The notes beneath the pieces are model-generated. The model did no database searches. It saw only the letters and a list, made by a program, of their open reading frames with translations, and was not told the DNA's origin. 52,730 nt of DNA from Cerioporus squamosus (Eukaryota > Basidiomycota > Agaricomycetes > Polyporales > Polyporaceae): assembly GCA_022592435.1 (NCBI GenBank), contig JABYQS010000223.1, positions 1-52,730 of the forward strand. The letters run 5' to 3'. Positions 1 through 11,003 of the stretch are shown here, piece after piece. A program made the translations under genes and the position numbers. Numbering within the stretch: position 1 is the first letter of the stretch; each line of letters opens with the position of its first letter.

Positions 1-1
1 C

Positions 2-130
2 CCTCTCCACTACCGCATCGCTGACCGCTTCCTGCCCCCTGCTTCCCAGAAGGTCGTCGGCAACGAAGGCGAAGGCTATGAGCCCTTCGCGAGCGAGCGT
101 TTCGGCGGGGGAACTAGCTGCGAAGTGTAG
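2..130 (+). CDS. 3' end of an unidentified gene (partial, cut by window start)
   Basis: An open frame enters from the left edge and runs 42 codons to TAG at 128-130. Its residues (PLHYRIADRFLPPASQ at the edge, GGGTSCEV at the end) look like protein rather than chance: mixed charge, and third positions rich in C and G. It could be the last exon of a gene whose body lies upstream of the window. I do not recognise the family, and 42 codons are too few to assign one. Longer overlapping open frames on both strands at 418-983 have no recognisable content and are not called. Confidence 0.35.
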   Translation, partial: PLHYRIADRFLPPASQKVVGNEGEGYEPFASERFGGGTSCEV

Positions 131-1154
131 AAGCCCAGAGACGAGCGCCGTGCCTGTGACGGCATGTACTCCCTCCGGAATGAGTGACCGCCTTTGCAGG
201 AACTCTAGGCAGCGTCTAGGTTTCGGGATCGTGTCTTCGGCAGCTGCCATGCTTCCTTCAGTGTGGGTGGTTTGCTGGCTTCGACGCTCTTGTAACTTCG
301 TAGGTGTGCGCTGGCACGAGCGCTTGTGCGCGCTGACGGCGGCGTACTAGCTGGTCGCGACGAGCGTCGCACAACTGGGTCCGTCATCGTAGTAGAGTGT
401 ACCTCCGTAGACTAGCTCTAGATAGAACCAGTGCCAGCAGCGAGAAACCGCACACTTCGAGACCTCCCCATAGAGGTCGAAGCGTGGGAAAAAAGCAGCC
501 GGTGGTGGTCGAGAGTCAAGAAGGGTCCACTTCCTGCCTTATCTTGCGTTGTTCCTCGCGGGGACACAAGGACCTCCGCGAACGTTTTCGCAGCTTTCGG
601 GACTAAACGCGGTGTGGCCCGAAAGGGCGGAGTCCGACTCTCCGACCTCGTGCACTCCGAGCGACACGCTCGCGATCGACCACTGGCAGGTGATGCGGGG
701 GAGGGCGCCCAAGCTAACCGTTTTGTGCATGGAAGGTGCCACCATCCGTCAGCTGCTGCGCCTTTCCGCCGTTCAACTCGGCGTGCGCGGGGACTGTACG
801 GTACGGGTGTCCCAAGGCGTCCGTCAACTCCTGTCAGCTGGCTCGGCGGGATGCTCGATAGGAACTCAACTTGAGCCACGCGATCCAGTAGAAGAGGGGC
901 CCTCTGTGCGCAACGCGTTTCATTTGCGCACCAGCAAAATGCCCTACTCGGGTTATCTGCACAGGATTAACGGCACGTCCTGAATGCTCGGGCGGGCCAG
1001 TCAAACTATGCTTGGATTGGAACATCCGTGGTCTGACTGTTCCACGGAGCGGAAGCGTCAGTTGTATATATTTCCGAGAATTGACGTTGTGGCTGCCCCT
1101 TTCGCCTGCACTTCGTCCTTCTAAGTTCTGCCCTCGGCCGCTGAGTTTTTGAGC
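131..1154. other. intergenic stretch, no gene seen
   Basis: This stretch has several mutually overlapping open frames on opposite strands (for example 418-879 minus and 431-874 plus), the usual sign of GC-rich non-coding DNA. No domain, splice pattern or RNA gene was recognised. The last few hundred bases should contain the promoter of the DUF6534 gene starting at 1155. Confidence 0.5.
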
Positions 1155-3367
1155 ATGCCACGTCCTGCCCTCTCAGCTGCCCGGAGTATTTCCGCCGCCA
1201 CACTGGAATCAACCGATGCTTCCGATACGCAGACCGTATTCAATCACTCTCCACCCCCTGTCTTGGTTGGCGGCTTAGTTGCATTGTTGTGAGTGCACGT
1301 TCTTCGGAAAGTGGCCTTCCAGATAACCTAGAGATGTTGCAGCCTGTCCGGAGTGGTGTTTATGCAAGTAGTGCTGTACTTCCAGATGTACCAGACTGAT
1401 CGGAGGCGGACCAAGGCCATCGTGAGTCCCAAAGGGCTGATGCACGTCCGCTAGCCATCATTGATATCGATGTTACCTCCAGGTCCTCGCTGTCTGGTGC
1501 GTTCCTACATTGCGCTGGGTCGCGTGTAGAACTTACTTCCTGCTTTCAGGTTACTGGACATCACTCATTCAGCATTTGTGTGCACGGCGAATTGGGAAAA
1601 TCTTATCGTTGACTATGGCGCGTATTCGACGTTAGATGAGATTCAATGGTGAGTCCACTCGAGTCGTCGCTCGAGACGAGAGAGAAAACTGAAAGTTCTG
1701 TGTTAGGTCCATAGCGGTATGTATTGCACTCCGGCGATAATTCTCCAACTCATACTGACCCCTGTCTCTAGCTCACGATAGCTCTGACGGTAAGCTTGGG
1801 CTCTTCGACGTTTGTATTCACTGACATACCATTGTCCATTCCAGGCCCTGACCACGGCCATCGTACATTGGTGAGCGTGTCATTTACTACTGAACGTACG
1901 TAGAAGGTGCTCATCGTACCTCTTCTTCAGCTCCTTCATCCATCGTATATGGAAACGTAAGTCTTCGACGAACTTGTCAGGGAGGCACGTCCTCACAGCG
2001 CTGGTCTAGTAAGCCGCAGCAACTGGTACATCACGGTACCACTGGTGAGACGCAATTTCCGCCTTGTTGAGACTTTCTGTTCTGACCGTCACAATAACGC
2101 CTTCAGACTCTTCTTGCACTACTGCGAGTTGGTGAGTAACCAGCGTCTCCATAATCTGCGTCGCAGATCATTGACATCCTTACCGCAATCACAGCGTCCG
2201 CCCTCGGTACGAGCCAATTTTCTCCTATAACATCGTTGTCACTGAAAGGATCTATCCTTCAGTAACAACCGTAGAGATGTGCGTGACACCCTGTGCTGTA
2301 TGGACTGAGTCCTCGGTACTTATATCCTCTTGCCAGGCTTCGCCTACGGAGCTACACGTTATTTATCCAACAGTTCACCGTAAGTGCCGTGATTTCGCCT
2401 CACTGTTCTGGCTGACACGCTACTCTTAGTACATTTTCACGCTCGGACTCGCGATATCAGCCTCGCTCGACGTCCTGATCACCGGTATACTCTGCTATTA
2501 TATTCGCAGGGGCCGCGCTGGATTCGCTAGGTGAGCATGCATTGCACAATTCGCAACAAAGTACATTCCCTCACAAGGCAGCTTAGAATCAACCATATGA
2601 TCGACTCTCTTACTCTGTACACGGTAGAAAACGGAATGCTCACATGGTACGACGGCTCCCTGTGTCAGCTCCGCATGTGATTGACACTCACATACTTAGT
2701 ATTGCAACCTCACTATCACTATTCTTCGTACGTCGGCGGTTCGGCCTGCACCGAAAACCGATACTGACGACATGTGGCATGTAGTGGCTGTTTATGAGGC
2801 GCAATTTTGCGTTTCTCGGTCTGCATCTTGCGATTAACAAGCGTACGAATCTTTCCAGTCACTATCCCTCCATTTCTCAGCTGACCGGCTCTAGTCTACG
2901 CGAACTCCTTGCTTGCGAGGTGAGCATATCGTAGGCCCTGCATGCCATCCTCGTTCCCACTGACAGTCTGTAGTCTCAACGCCCGTAAATCTCTTGTGAG
3001 TAGGATGCAGAGCTCCGGCGATGGCGGCCGCTATCCGCTTCCTGTCATGCTCGCAAATCCTCCGCTCAGTCCACGGAACTTCGTAAGTCACTCCGGTTGT
3101 GAACCTGAGGGTTAGATCTGATATTTATTTCGTAGTCCCGCCACGATCTATCCACCAACAAGGTGAGGCCTGCTCTCTCCGCCATCGTCATGCTACGTGA
3201 GGCTCACCGTGCCTCAGCAGCCCCTCCAAGTCACTATAGACGTCGAGCGTACGGTCCAGCATGATACCGTCATCGAGCTCGGTAGCATGCCTGTCTCTGA
3301 AGTTGATCTCGGGAATCCGAGGGACTCGGGAAGCCATACCTCGACAGATGTCAACAACAGCCAGTGA
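1155..3367 (+). CDS. DUF6534 seven-helix membrane protein, many exons, intact
   Basis: This is a putative plasma-membrane protein of the DUF6534 family, which is expanded in agaricomycetes and has no assigned biochemical role. Exons spliced by eye across about a dozen short introns give the family hallmarks in order: YFQMYQTDRRRTKAI after the first helix; VLAVWLLDITHSAFVCTANW; FIHRIWKLSRSNWYITVPL; an FTLGLAISASLDVLITG helix; RINHMIDSLTLYTVENGMLT; NFAFLGLHLAINK; and LYANSLLASLNARKSL. A soluble acidic tail of about 60 residues ends at TGA 3365-3367. The ATG at 1155 is chosen because its exon (1155-1288) splices in phase into 1343-1421. The exons around 2100-2350 are the least certain. A decayed paralogue follows at 4.1-5.6 kb. 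Function unknown; I am confident of the family and less so of every splice site. Confidence 0.8.
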
Positions 3368-4110
3368 ATGCTAGGCTGTCTTCAAGTTAATGCGGCGCAG
3401 CTCCGATTGCCACCGGCGGCGTTGCGAATTGTCAGGCAGGCGAGCATCTGAGCCTAAAATACTTTACATCGCAGAAATGGAGCCTCGCATTTTAGTTGTG
3501 ATTATGTACGACGACATATGCATCATCGTTCCACGACGACTCGCACATTGCAGCAGGATACATCTCGCCGCAATATCCTCGCAACCAGCGGGCGTGCTTA
3601 TTCTGGGTCGGGTCTGACAGGAAGGTGTCGGTCGCTTCGGCTACCATCTTACGAGACATGAATATATCTTGGGCCCTGAGACGCCTGGACCGCAGCCGCA
3701 GTTCATGACCTCACGTTCTCTCTTCGGGGATAGCTGTTAGAATCGTAATACAGACCCCTGCTTTCAAACATGATCGAGGCACATGAGGCTTTATTTCCTG
3801 TCTCTCAGAGGCGGGCAATACTGATGAACAAATTCATTATATAGTACCTGAAACGGTCGAGTTCAGTGGGGAGTACGTTACTGCGCACGCCACGAAGGTG
3901 AACGTACTTTACTGCACCCAGAAGAGCGAACGATTCAGGCCTGCAACCTGTCGCCGACGAGCAAATAGGAGAAGTGTTCATTGGACAAGAGCCTTCCATC
4001 CTGAGTCCTCTTCGTCGCCCGAGCCTTCTCCCCAACAGCAGGTGCGCGGTCCAATGAACGATGAGTGTTGACAGTAACACACCTCTCGGTGGACTGAGGA
4101 CGTCTTGAAC
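3368..4110. other. intergenic stretch between the DUF6534 pair
   Basis: No supported gene. I looked here for the N-terminal exons of the downstream DUF6534 copy (the YFQMY helix and its flanks) and did not find them, so that copy seems truncated at its 5' end. A minus-strand open frame at 3805-4113 has no recognisable content. Confidence 0.5.
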
Positions 4111-4119
4111 CATGCGTCA

Positions 4120-5590
4120 TTCTACGCCGGCTTGCTTTATGATATGCACCGCTTTGAACTGGCAGAACTTGGTCAGGAATCTCGGTCGCTTCGACATGCT
4201 GGACTACATTACCTGGTGAGTCCTGTGGCTGTTCCTACGCTCACCGGCTGACGCTAGAGCGTTGTGAAGGTTAATTGCGGTGAGTGACCTCGGTTCCTTT
4301 AGTGGGATACGCAACTAAATAGGCCCGTCCATATGCATCGTTCAAGTTACCGTCGCTCTCACGGTGAGCTACTGCCTTGAGGCACTGGTCGGCGGTGATG
4401 CTGACGGTCTGACTATAGGCACCCACAACCTTCCTTGTGCACTTGTGAAGCATATGGTCTAGTCGTTGAGTTATCGAAGACTGAAACGCAGCTTCTTTTC
4501 CCATCGCATTCCCCACGTAAGGCGACTGTCGCACTTCGTCGCAGGATTCTCGTGCTGCCGGAGGAATAGTCAGCCGTGGAAATTTGTACATCGCTGTGCC
4601 ACTGGTATGTCGACTTCATATATCGGTCGCGCCGATGCTGCTGCAGGTAACCCTGGCTCTCGTGCGTCTTGGTAAGTCTTCTTCGTCTCACGCAGGCCGA
4701 GGCGCTCACCGGTGAAAGCATCCGGTTTCCGAAGTCGCTGCCACAGGTGAGCATATCCCAAGGTTGTCCTCGGATCGAGCGGATATCACAACGTGTATGG
4801 ACCGCAATTCTCCACAACGGAAATGTCAGTACGGGCGTACGAGATCTTCGGAATTTCTCCCACGGAACTCACACGGATCCAAGGATACTGCTGGAAAGCT
4901 TCGAGCAGTTCGTCAAAGAATACGCAGTGCGGGTTCTCATCTGCAAAGCCGTTGTGAAGTTGCTCACATGTCTTGTAGTATGTCTTCACTCTGGGTCTTG
5001 CGACATCAACGGCTATCGAAATCATCTTTACCGCCATCCTGTGCGATTACCTCCGGCAAAGGAAGAACGGGCTTGACAGGTGAGTGCACGATCTCTCACG
5101 GAAGACGCCATATCAGTGATGTCCTGGCCAGGATGAACCGCATAATCAACATGCTCGCCCTGTAGACCGTGGAAACCGGGATACTCACCTGGTGGGTTGC
5201 ACGTCATGTGAAGTTGCACGGTCGGACTTACCAACCGCCTCATGAGGACAGCGTCACAACGGCCGTGGCCCTGATCTGCGTACGTCCTTTAGGAGAGACC
5301 ACAACCCCCTCTACGCTGACCGCTCTACTGCCTAGTGGGTGAGAAAGTCCGACAACCTCGTGTTCTTGGGCTTGCACCTGGCGATCAACAAGCGTGAGTG
5401 CTTTCACTCGTTCCAGAAGCACGGTGTATGGTAGTTGACCGTCGACCGCCGTCCAGTTTACGCAAATTCGTTGCTGGCGAGGTGCGTGATTGACCAGGAC
5501 CCCGACTCGGTCTCACGTAGGCCCTGTTGCAGCTTGAACGCTTGATGATCGCTCTCGAACAGATCCGAGGGCTCCCTTAGCGAGGTTATC
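4120..5590 (+). pseudogene. DUF6534 pseudogene, tandem paralogue of the 1155-3367 gene
   Basis: The pieces of a second DUF6534 gene appear in the same order and with the same exon borders as the intact upstream copy: TALNWQNLVRNLGRFDMLDY (about 4150-4212), SRGNLYIAVPL, VTLALVRLG, YVFTLGLATSTAIEIIFTAI (about 4980-5040), RMNRIINMLAL, TVETGILTW, NLVFLGLHLAINK and LYANSLLA. It is broken. A TAG at 5163-5165 replaces the conserved Tyr before TVE. Two adjacent TGA codons at 5543-5548 replace the Arg-Lys pair of LNARKSL. The first exon group is in a different frame, and the N-terminal helices are missing. Shared exon structure and position point to tandem duplication followed by decay. It is probably not translated to a functional protein. 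Confidence 0.75.
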
Positions 5591-6487
5591 CCACTTGTCG
5601 GGTATGTTCACGGGCCTCTATTCCCCCGAAGCCCCACCACCCCATGGTCGGTAAGTACTACGGGCCTCCCCGCACGGCAAACAGCAGCGAAATTGACGTA
5701 CATGGTGATGGTTCCCGGGCTCCGCACACAAATTCAAGCCTCGAGTGCGATCGGCGCCTGATCGTGCAAAGGTGTGTGTTTTCGGCGCTTACAACGGGAA
5801 CTGAGTACTGAGTTTGCGTCGGGGTCCGCCGTTGCAGGTGAACATCAATATTGAGCAGACGAGCCATCGGGAGGCGTTTCGTCAGTCCCAAGAGGCCCTG
5901 GATACCGCCTGTCCGGGAGCGAGACTGATGTGAAGATTGTGTGAACGCAGAGGTCTGATCACGAGTGAATGGCACGTACCTTGGTCTTTCACTCAGCGAT
6001 TGACGGTTCGCAGCATGTCGGATGGTACCAATGATCCACGCCGTGCTGCGGGCGCGAAGGGGACTATGTATCTGTACTTATCGCGGCGAATCTGTGTATA
6101 GATACAAACATAGTGTCCTCGCTTGAAAGGAACGTGTATGATGCGTGCCATAACCTGTGCGTGGGGTCGACACTCGTCGAGACGGCGATATACACCCTCC
6201 TGGACGCAACCCTGCGGTCCGCCATGTCGGAGCTATGATACATTTGTTGTCAGCAGATGATCCGGCTATGCGCTGGATAACTGGAAAGCACGTTCGATGA
6301 ACCCATATGGAATACAAATAAGAAGGTGGAGATCTAACGGAAACCGCACCAGAGCACCAGAGCACAAGCGATGGAGATCGCAACATCGCGCCCACCACAC
6401 GCCACTAGGAGAACCATCCGACCAGCACTCCGCTAACGCGGGAAGGGAGCGTACGGCGGGAGAACGGGAACCCTCCCCTCATAAGTG
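5591..6487. other. intergenic stretch, no gene seen
   Basis: This lies between the DUF6534 pseudogene and the SERF gene stop. Minus-strand open frames (5658-5975, 6078-6398) carry no recognisable motif. The part next to 6488 is presumably the 3' untranslated region of the SERF gene. Confidence 0.45.
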
Positions 6488-6911
6488 TTATTTCTTCCCG
6501 CCACCTGCCCCCTTTGCGGCGGCAGCGGCGGCCTCTTCCTCCTTTTTCTGCACGTTGGGGTTCGATTGAGGCAGACAGCACCCAAGATATACGACAAGTA
6601 CTCACCTTCTGCTTCTCACGCAGAGCTGCAGCGTCCCTGCATGCACGCATCGTGTGAGCAGGGTCAACGCACGCAGCCATGCCGCACGGATGCGAGACGA
6701 GTGTTGCCCGCGAGACACTCACCTCTCTCTCCGCTGCTGCAGACCCGCAGCGCTCTCCTTTGGTTTTGCTTTCATAGCAGCCGCCTTCTTCGCTGCTTTC
6801 GCGCGGTCCATCTCCCGCTGGTTACCACCTACATTTTCGCGAATACATCGAGTGATCTGGAGTGAATCGAGACGGTTCAAGCATTTGGTCTGGGAAGCAC
6901 TTACGAGTCAT
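6488..6911 (-). CDS. SERF/4F5-family small basic protein
   Basis: Four exons on the minus strand (6911-6905, 6828-6723, 6636-6606, 6547-6488) total 204 nt, that is 67 residues plus stop. The product starts MTRGNQREMDRAKAAKKA, the signature N-terminus of the SERF (4F5) family. It continues with QQRRERDAAALREKQK and a Glu/Ala/Gly/Lys-rich tail. Family members are small, charged, mostly disordered proteins; the metazoan ones modify amyloid aggregation and bind nucleic acid. The fungal role is inferred only. The start is fixed by a 7-nt first coding exon that supplies Met-Thr and the first base of Arg. All introns have GT-AG ends and the sum is in frame. The intron at 6829-6904 separates that first exon from the rest. 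Confidence 0.88.
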
Positions 6912-7063
6912 CTCGCCGGGCTCGCTGACCGTTCGTGAAGTGGTCGTGGAGGTTCAAAGTCAAGTTGTCCGTGAGAGCGCGGTGGCGAATGTCCGAGAAC
7001 ACGTCGCTCGCGCAGAGTCACGCTTGTGATGCTATCGCGGTCACGGCGCGTCTTGTCACCGAC

Positions 7064-9465
7064 ATGGCGGAAGGAGCGCTTTCTTCCCAATCACCATCAT
7101 CCAGCTCAGACTTGCCTCAGACAAATGCTCGCCGCGATGGACATCGGACTCAGTTCGTGGGTTGACTTTTGCTATGGCGCATATATGCGGCTTTGCTCTG
7201 CTTCCCACCACCACGCAGCATACTCACGGTCCTGGGTATAGTGCCTGGATCTTCCCCGAGTTCAGATATAAGCTCGGATGATTGGGATACTGTCGTCAGG
7301 TTAACGCTGCATCCTTGCGTCTTGTTCCGGTGAATTTTTATCCTGAGAGCGTTTATGGGTTCGCTTCGCGGTCCGCATCCACCCTTCGGCATCGGCGTAT
7401 CTTGAAGCACTGCGAACCACACTGCAACGAACGTTATAGCTTAGGTATTGGTTCTCGTTCCCTGTGAGCCCATATCTTTCGCGCAACTTTATTGATACTG
7501 ATGACCACAGTTGTCCGGTGTACAACAGCGACATCTGGTCTATAGCAATCGTGTCCGCGACAACCTGATCGTACGAGCCGCAAGGAACGCGATACAAGAC
7601 TGAACTCTTCGCACAGCCGGGACGATTCTCATCCGCGACGCGCTATGCCGTGCTGCTTTGGTTCAGAAGGTGTTGAAGGAGGCCAGCAGCTGATGCGGTC
7701 CGGCCACCTGATATCGATTCCGAGATGTGGGTAGGTGCTGGCACTCTTCTGGCACGTTTCTCTCACTAATTTGATCTACCTGCTAATCAGCGGGGGCTAT
7801 ACCGGCGGCACACGCGCAGAAGCAGCAAGTATAGAAGTCAACGGTGAGTTCTATCTCATCAGACCACAGGTCCGCTGACGCTGAGGCCTACTACGCATCT
7901 AGATCGCAGATATTCTATCCAGATAATATGTATCGCGCGTTCATCAGCCATATGTCGAACCAGACGCGTGTCATGGGAAGCCATCTATCTAGGTTTGCGA
8001 CCGTGCCTGCGCTCGCGGCTTCCTGCTCTTCCCGGTCTCATCCTGCTGCCCCCCCCCGGTCTCAGGGTCCAAGGACGTCTATTTGGCACTTCGCGAAGCG
8101 TCATCACATGTGTCCTTGGCGTCCTCGCATCCATCTCCCTTTCATTCATTTGCTGCGCCTCATATATGGGAGTATAGCCCACCGTCTAACCGCCCTTGCG
8201 CAATATCCTGGTGCGGATTAGACTGATCGCCTCTCCGCATCCGTGGGCGTGTTGTTCCGTCGCCGCGCTGATTCCACTGCAGTGGTCACTGCCCGCGGTC
8301 TCGACATCGATCAGCCTCACCCTTCGTCACCACGTCATCATTGACGCTATCCCACGCCTCGTGTTGTTGCTGAGCGGCCCTGGATCGAAGTGGACGGCGG
8401 GTCAAAATGAGGACAGGCGTGTTCAGAGACGACGGTATCGGGTAGGCGGCCTCATACCCCATCCAGCAGAGTGCGCGTCTCTCGTTTTCCATGGACTTAG
8501 TATATCTGACAACCTTCCACAGTTGGCTGTGATCTCTCTGAGTTCTCCGCACGAGGATCAGCTGCTAGCCCACCGAAGCATGGTGCGTGTGCACTGCACA
8601 TGTGGCAGCGTCTCCTGCTTCTCTCCCCTGACTCTCTATACCGTCTGGAGCTTCTCTCCGACGCCGGAACAGGGTTGCAGAATCCTTTCAACGGACGCAC
8701 GACATCGAACTTTCACGAGGGCAAGGGCGTTTCAGCGTGGAACGCGCAAAGTCCAGATCCCGTATCTATCACCCGCCTCGCGCGTCCGTAAATATCCCCG
8801 TCATACGTTTGCGGAGAAAGTCCGGGAACTATGCCCGGGTCAGGAATAAGCTTGCGAAGCATGGGTGCAATGGCGTTTGGCTGGCGTGGGAAGGACGTTG
8901 CTGAGGGACACGCCGTGGCATCTCTCCGCATGCCTATCGCGATCCGGCATCCGTCACTCGTGGGGACCCTTCAAGGCCCCTCGCCTGGAACTTGGAATAT
9001 TAGGTTCCCTCGCACCCTCACCAGGCAATGCACGCAGGCTTGCTTCTCGACTTCCCTTCCCACAGCGAGAAGACCGGAAGGCCAATAGGCATACTAGGCA
9101 TCCAGATATCCGGATGTCCCGCGCTGGACGTTCGCACTCTCTCCGAGGACGACGCCATCTGACCCCTACAGGCTCCGATCGTCTGTGCACCCGGCGTCCT
9201 TCCCCCAAGCTAGGGAATGGTGGCGCGAAGGTTCGAATGCCGCCGTCAAGTTCCATGTTCTATCTGGATATCGCGCGATGCAGCGGGCCTCGTGGCGATG
9301 CGAACAATGCACCCTTGGCTTCCCGCCAGTACACCGGATAGACCGAGTGCCGAGGTAGTTACTGCATCCCTGTTCTCCCAGCATCCCGGCCGTTGGCTGA
9401 TGTATTTCCGAAGCGCACGTTCAGAACCAGAGGTCGGACCTGGTCTGTCCTTCGACGACGCCTAG
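7064..9465 (+). other. unresolved region: fragments that may belong to a many-exon or decayed gene
   Basis: An ATG at 7064, head-to-head with the SERF start at 6911, opens a Ser-rich frame (MAEGALSSQSPSSSSDLP). Downstream on the same strand are pieces that look protein-like: ILTVLGIVPGSSPSSDISS near 7220-7290; a hydrophobic stretch SVITCVLGVLASISLSFICC near 8100-8150; and a frame ending SEPEVGPGLSFDDA at TAG 9463-9465. I could not join them with consistent splice sites and recognise no family. It could be a real many-exon membrane protein gene, a decayed gene, or several chance frames. No function is proposed. Confidence 0.2.
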
Positions 9466-9520
9466 CGGATGCATGACGCGCAGCCGACGATGCGGCTCGT
9501 TCCCCCGTCGTTCCGCCGCC

Positions 9521-10000
9521 CTACCCGCGCCTTGCCACGTTACAATTCAACAAACATACCATGCAGGCCACGCTCCAGGGCTGCCGCACCGCGAACGCCG
9601 CACGCTGTTCCGCCGGCACGTCCCGCCACCAAGAATAGCTGTGGGGTGTCCACCTGCCAAGGCCAGGCCACTTCGCTGCTATGCCCCCCGTTGCACCGCT
9701 GTCTAACAAGGCTTCGCCTCTCGGATCCTCTTCATTTGGCTCTGGGCTAGCGGCTGCTTTGCGTTGCATCACCCTTTGCCGCTTCGGGTGCAAACGTTGC
9801 CCTTCTGGAGAGCGTCTCGCGCTGCGCGGACATATGGACATGCCGATGCGGAAATGAGGAACCCACCAACACTGAACGAAGCGTGCGAACTCGAGGACGC
9901 GCAGGAATACTTGGTGACGAAGAGGACCTAGATGTGCCGCCGCCGTCGACGATCCCGCGCCGTCCGTGCGCGGTTCTAGCTCTGCTCTTCCACACCCCAT
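9521..10000 (-). mobile_element. possible relic of an LTR-retrotransposon protease region
   Basis: An open frame on the minus strand contains ALLDSGATGG (about 9680-9710). This resembles the active-site segment of retroviral-type aspartic proteases found in Ty3/gypsy polyproteins (hydrophobic-hydrophobic-D-S/T-G-A). It is preceded by a basic stretch and an acidic/proline stretch. I found no zinc knuckle, reverse transcriptase, integrase or long terminal repeat around it, so an autonomous element is not present. The motif could also be chance in a GC-rich antisense frame. Treat it as a weak hint only. Confidence 0.22.
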
Positions 10001-11003
10001 AAGCGTCCACTGAGTTCAGTCGCTCCCGTTCGAGCACCTCGCCGTCGTCTGCCTGAAGGCCGGGACCCGGATTCTGCTTCCGAGCTGTGGTGTGTGAAGC
10101 GAGCGGTGTCGTTCAATCGCCCGTCCCAGCTTCGGCGACACACCTATACATCGCCAGGTATATCCGGGATCTGGATCGTCTCTCCCGGACAGCTCTTGGG
10201 CCCGGGATAGCTTCGGGACCCTGAGTGGTGGTGGCTGCAGCCTGCAGGCCGCACCCCGATCGCCTTTCGCCGTTCGCGCGGTGCGAATTCGACCCGTGCG
10301 TGAATGGCGCGCTTCGCTGAGGGGGCTGCGCGGGGTTCTGGAGGCTCGCTCTACCTCCTTTCGGTGAGCGTTCGATGAATTGGTCAGGCGTGAAAGGACT
10401 CTGTACTGACTAAATGGGCGTGGCGTCTGAAACTCTCTGCAGCAGAGACGCGCTTGCTTTCATATAGACGCAGTTCGCGGGAACGCGGCTCGCTAGCTAT
10501 GGCATTGGATGCGATAGGGGGGAATGAACGTGATGCCCGGCTCTCGGAGCACGGTGCGTAGGTTCAGATTGCTGCATTGTCGAAGTGCGCGACTGAATGC
10601 TGCAGGTGGCTGATCTCTTTGAAATCGTATTCAGCAGCAGGGGATGTTGACGATCAACCACCCTTCATCTCCATCGAGATGCATCTACATGTTGAATTTG
10701 GACTAGTTTGGGCTGACCTGCCATCTGTACAGAGTGATGCAAGCAGCAAGCAGCACCGCATCTGTGTCCATTCGCGGGTTGGCACGGATTGTCGTAACGT
10801 TCCCAGGCTACTGTACGCGGCCAGTTGGCACTCACCGGCGTGATCGCAAACTGAAACGTACCACGACACACTCCACTGCGTACTGAACGCCGAGCCTCAT
10901 TGAACTCAAACCGGGACCCGCATCGATCGGACACTTTCCTCGCGGGCTTGTACTTACTTGCACGAACTGGCTAAACCTGACGTCGTCAAGGTTCGGAACG
11001 CAA
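10001..11003. other. intergenic stretch, no gene seen
   Basis: No recognisable coding exon, RNA gene or repeat array. Short open frames on both strands (for example 10577-10843) show no motif. Confidence 0.45.

Noticed and set aside
9677..9830. Plus-strand protein-like frame starting MPPVAPLSNKASPLGSSS
   Set aside because: It is exactly antisense to the protease-like minus-strand frame and has no upstream exon; both cannot be coding, and neither is firm.
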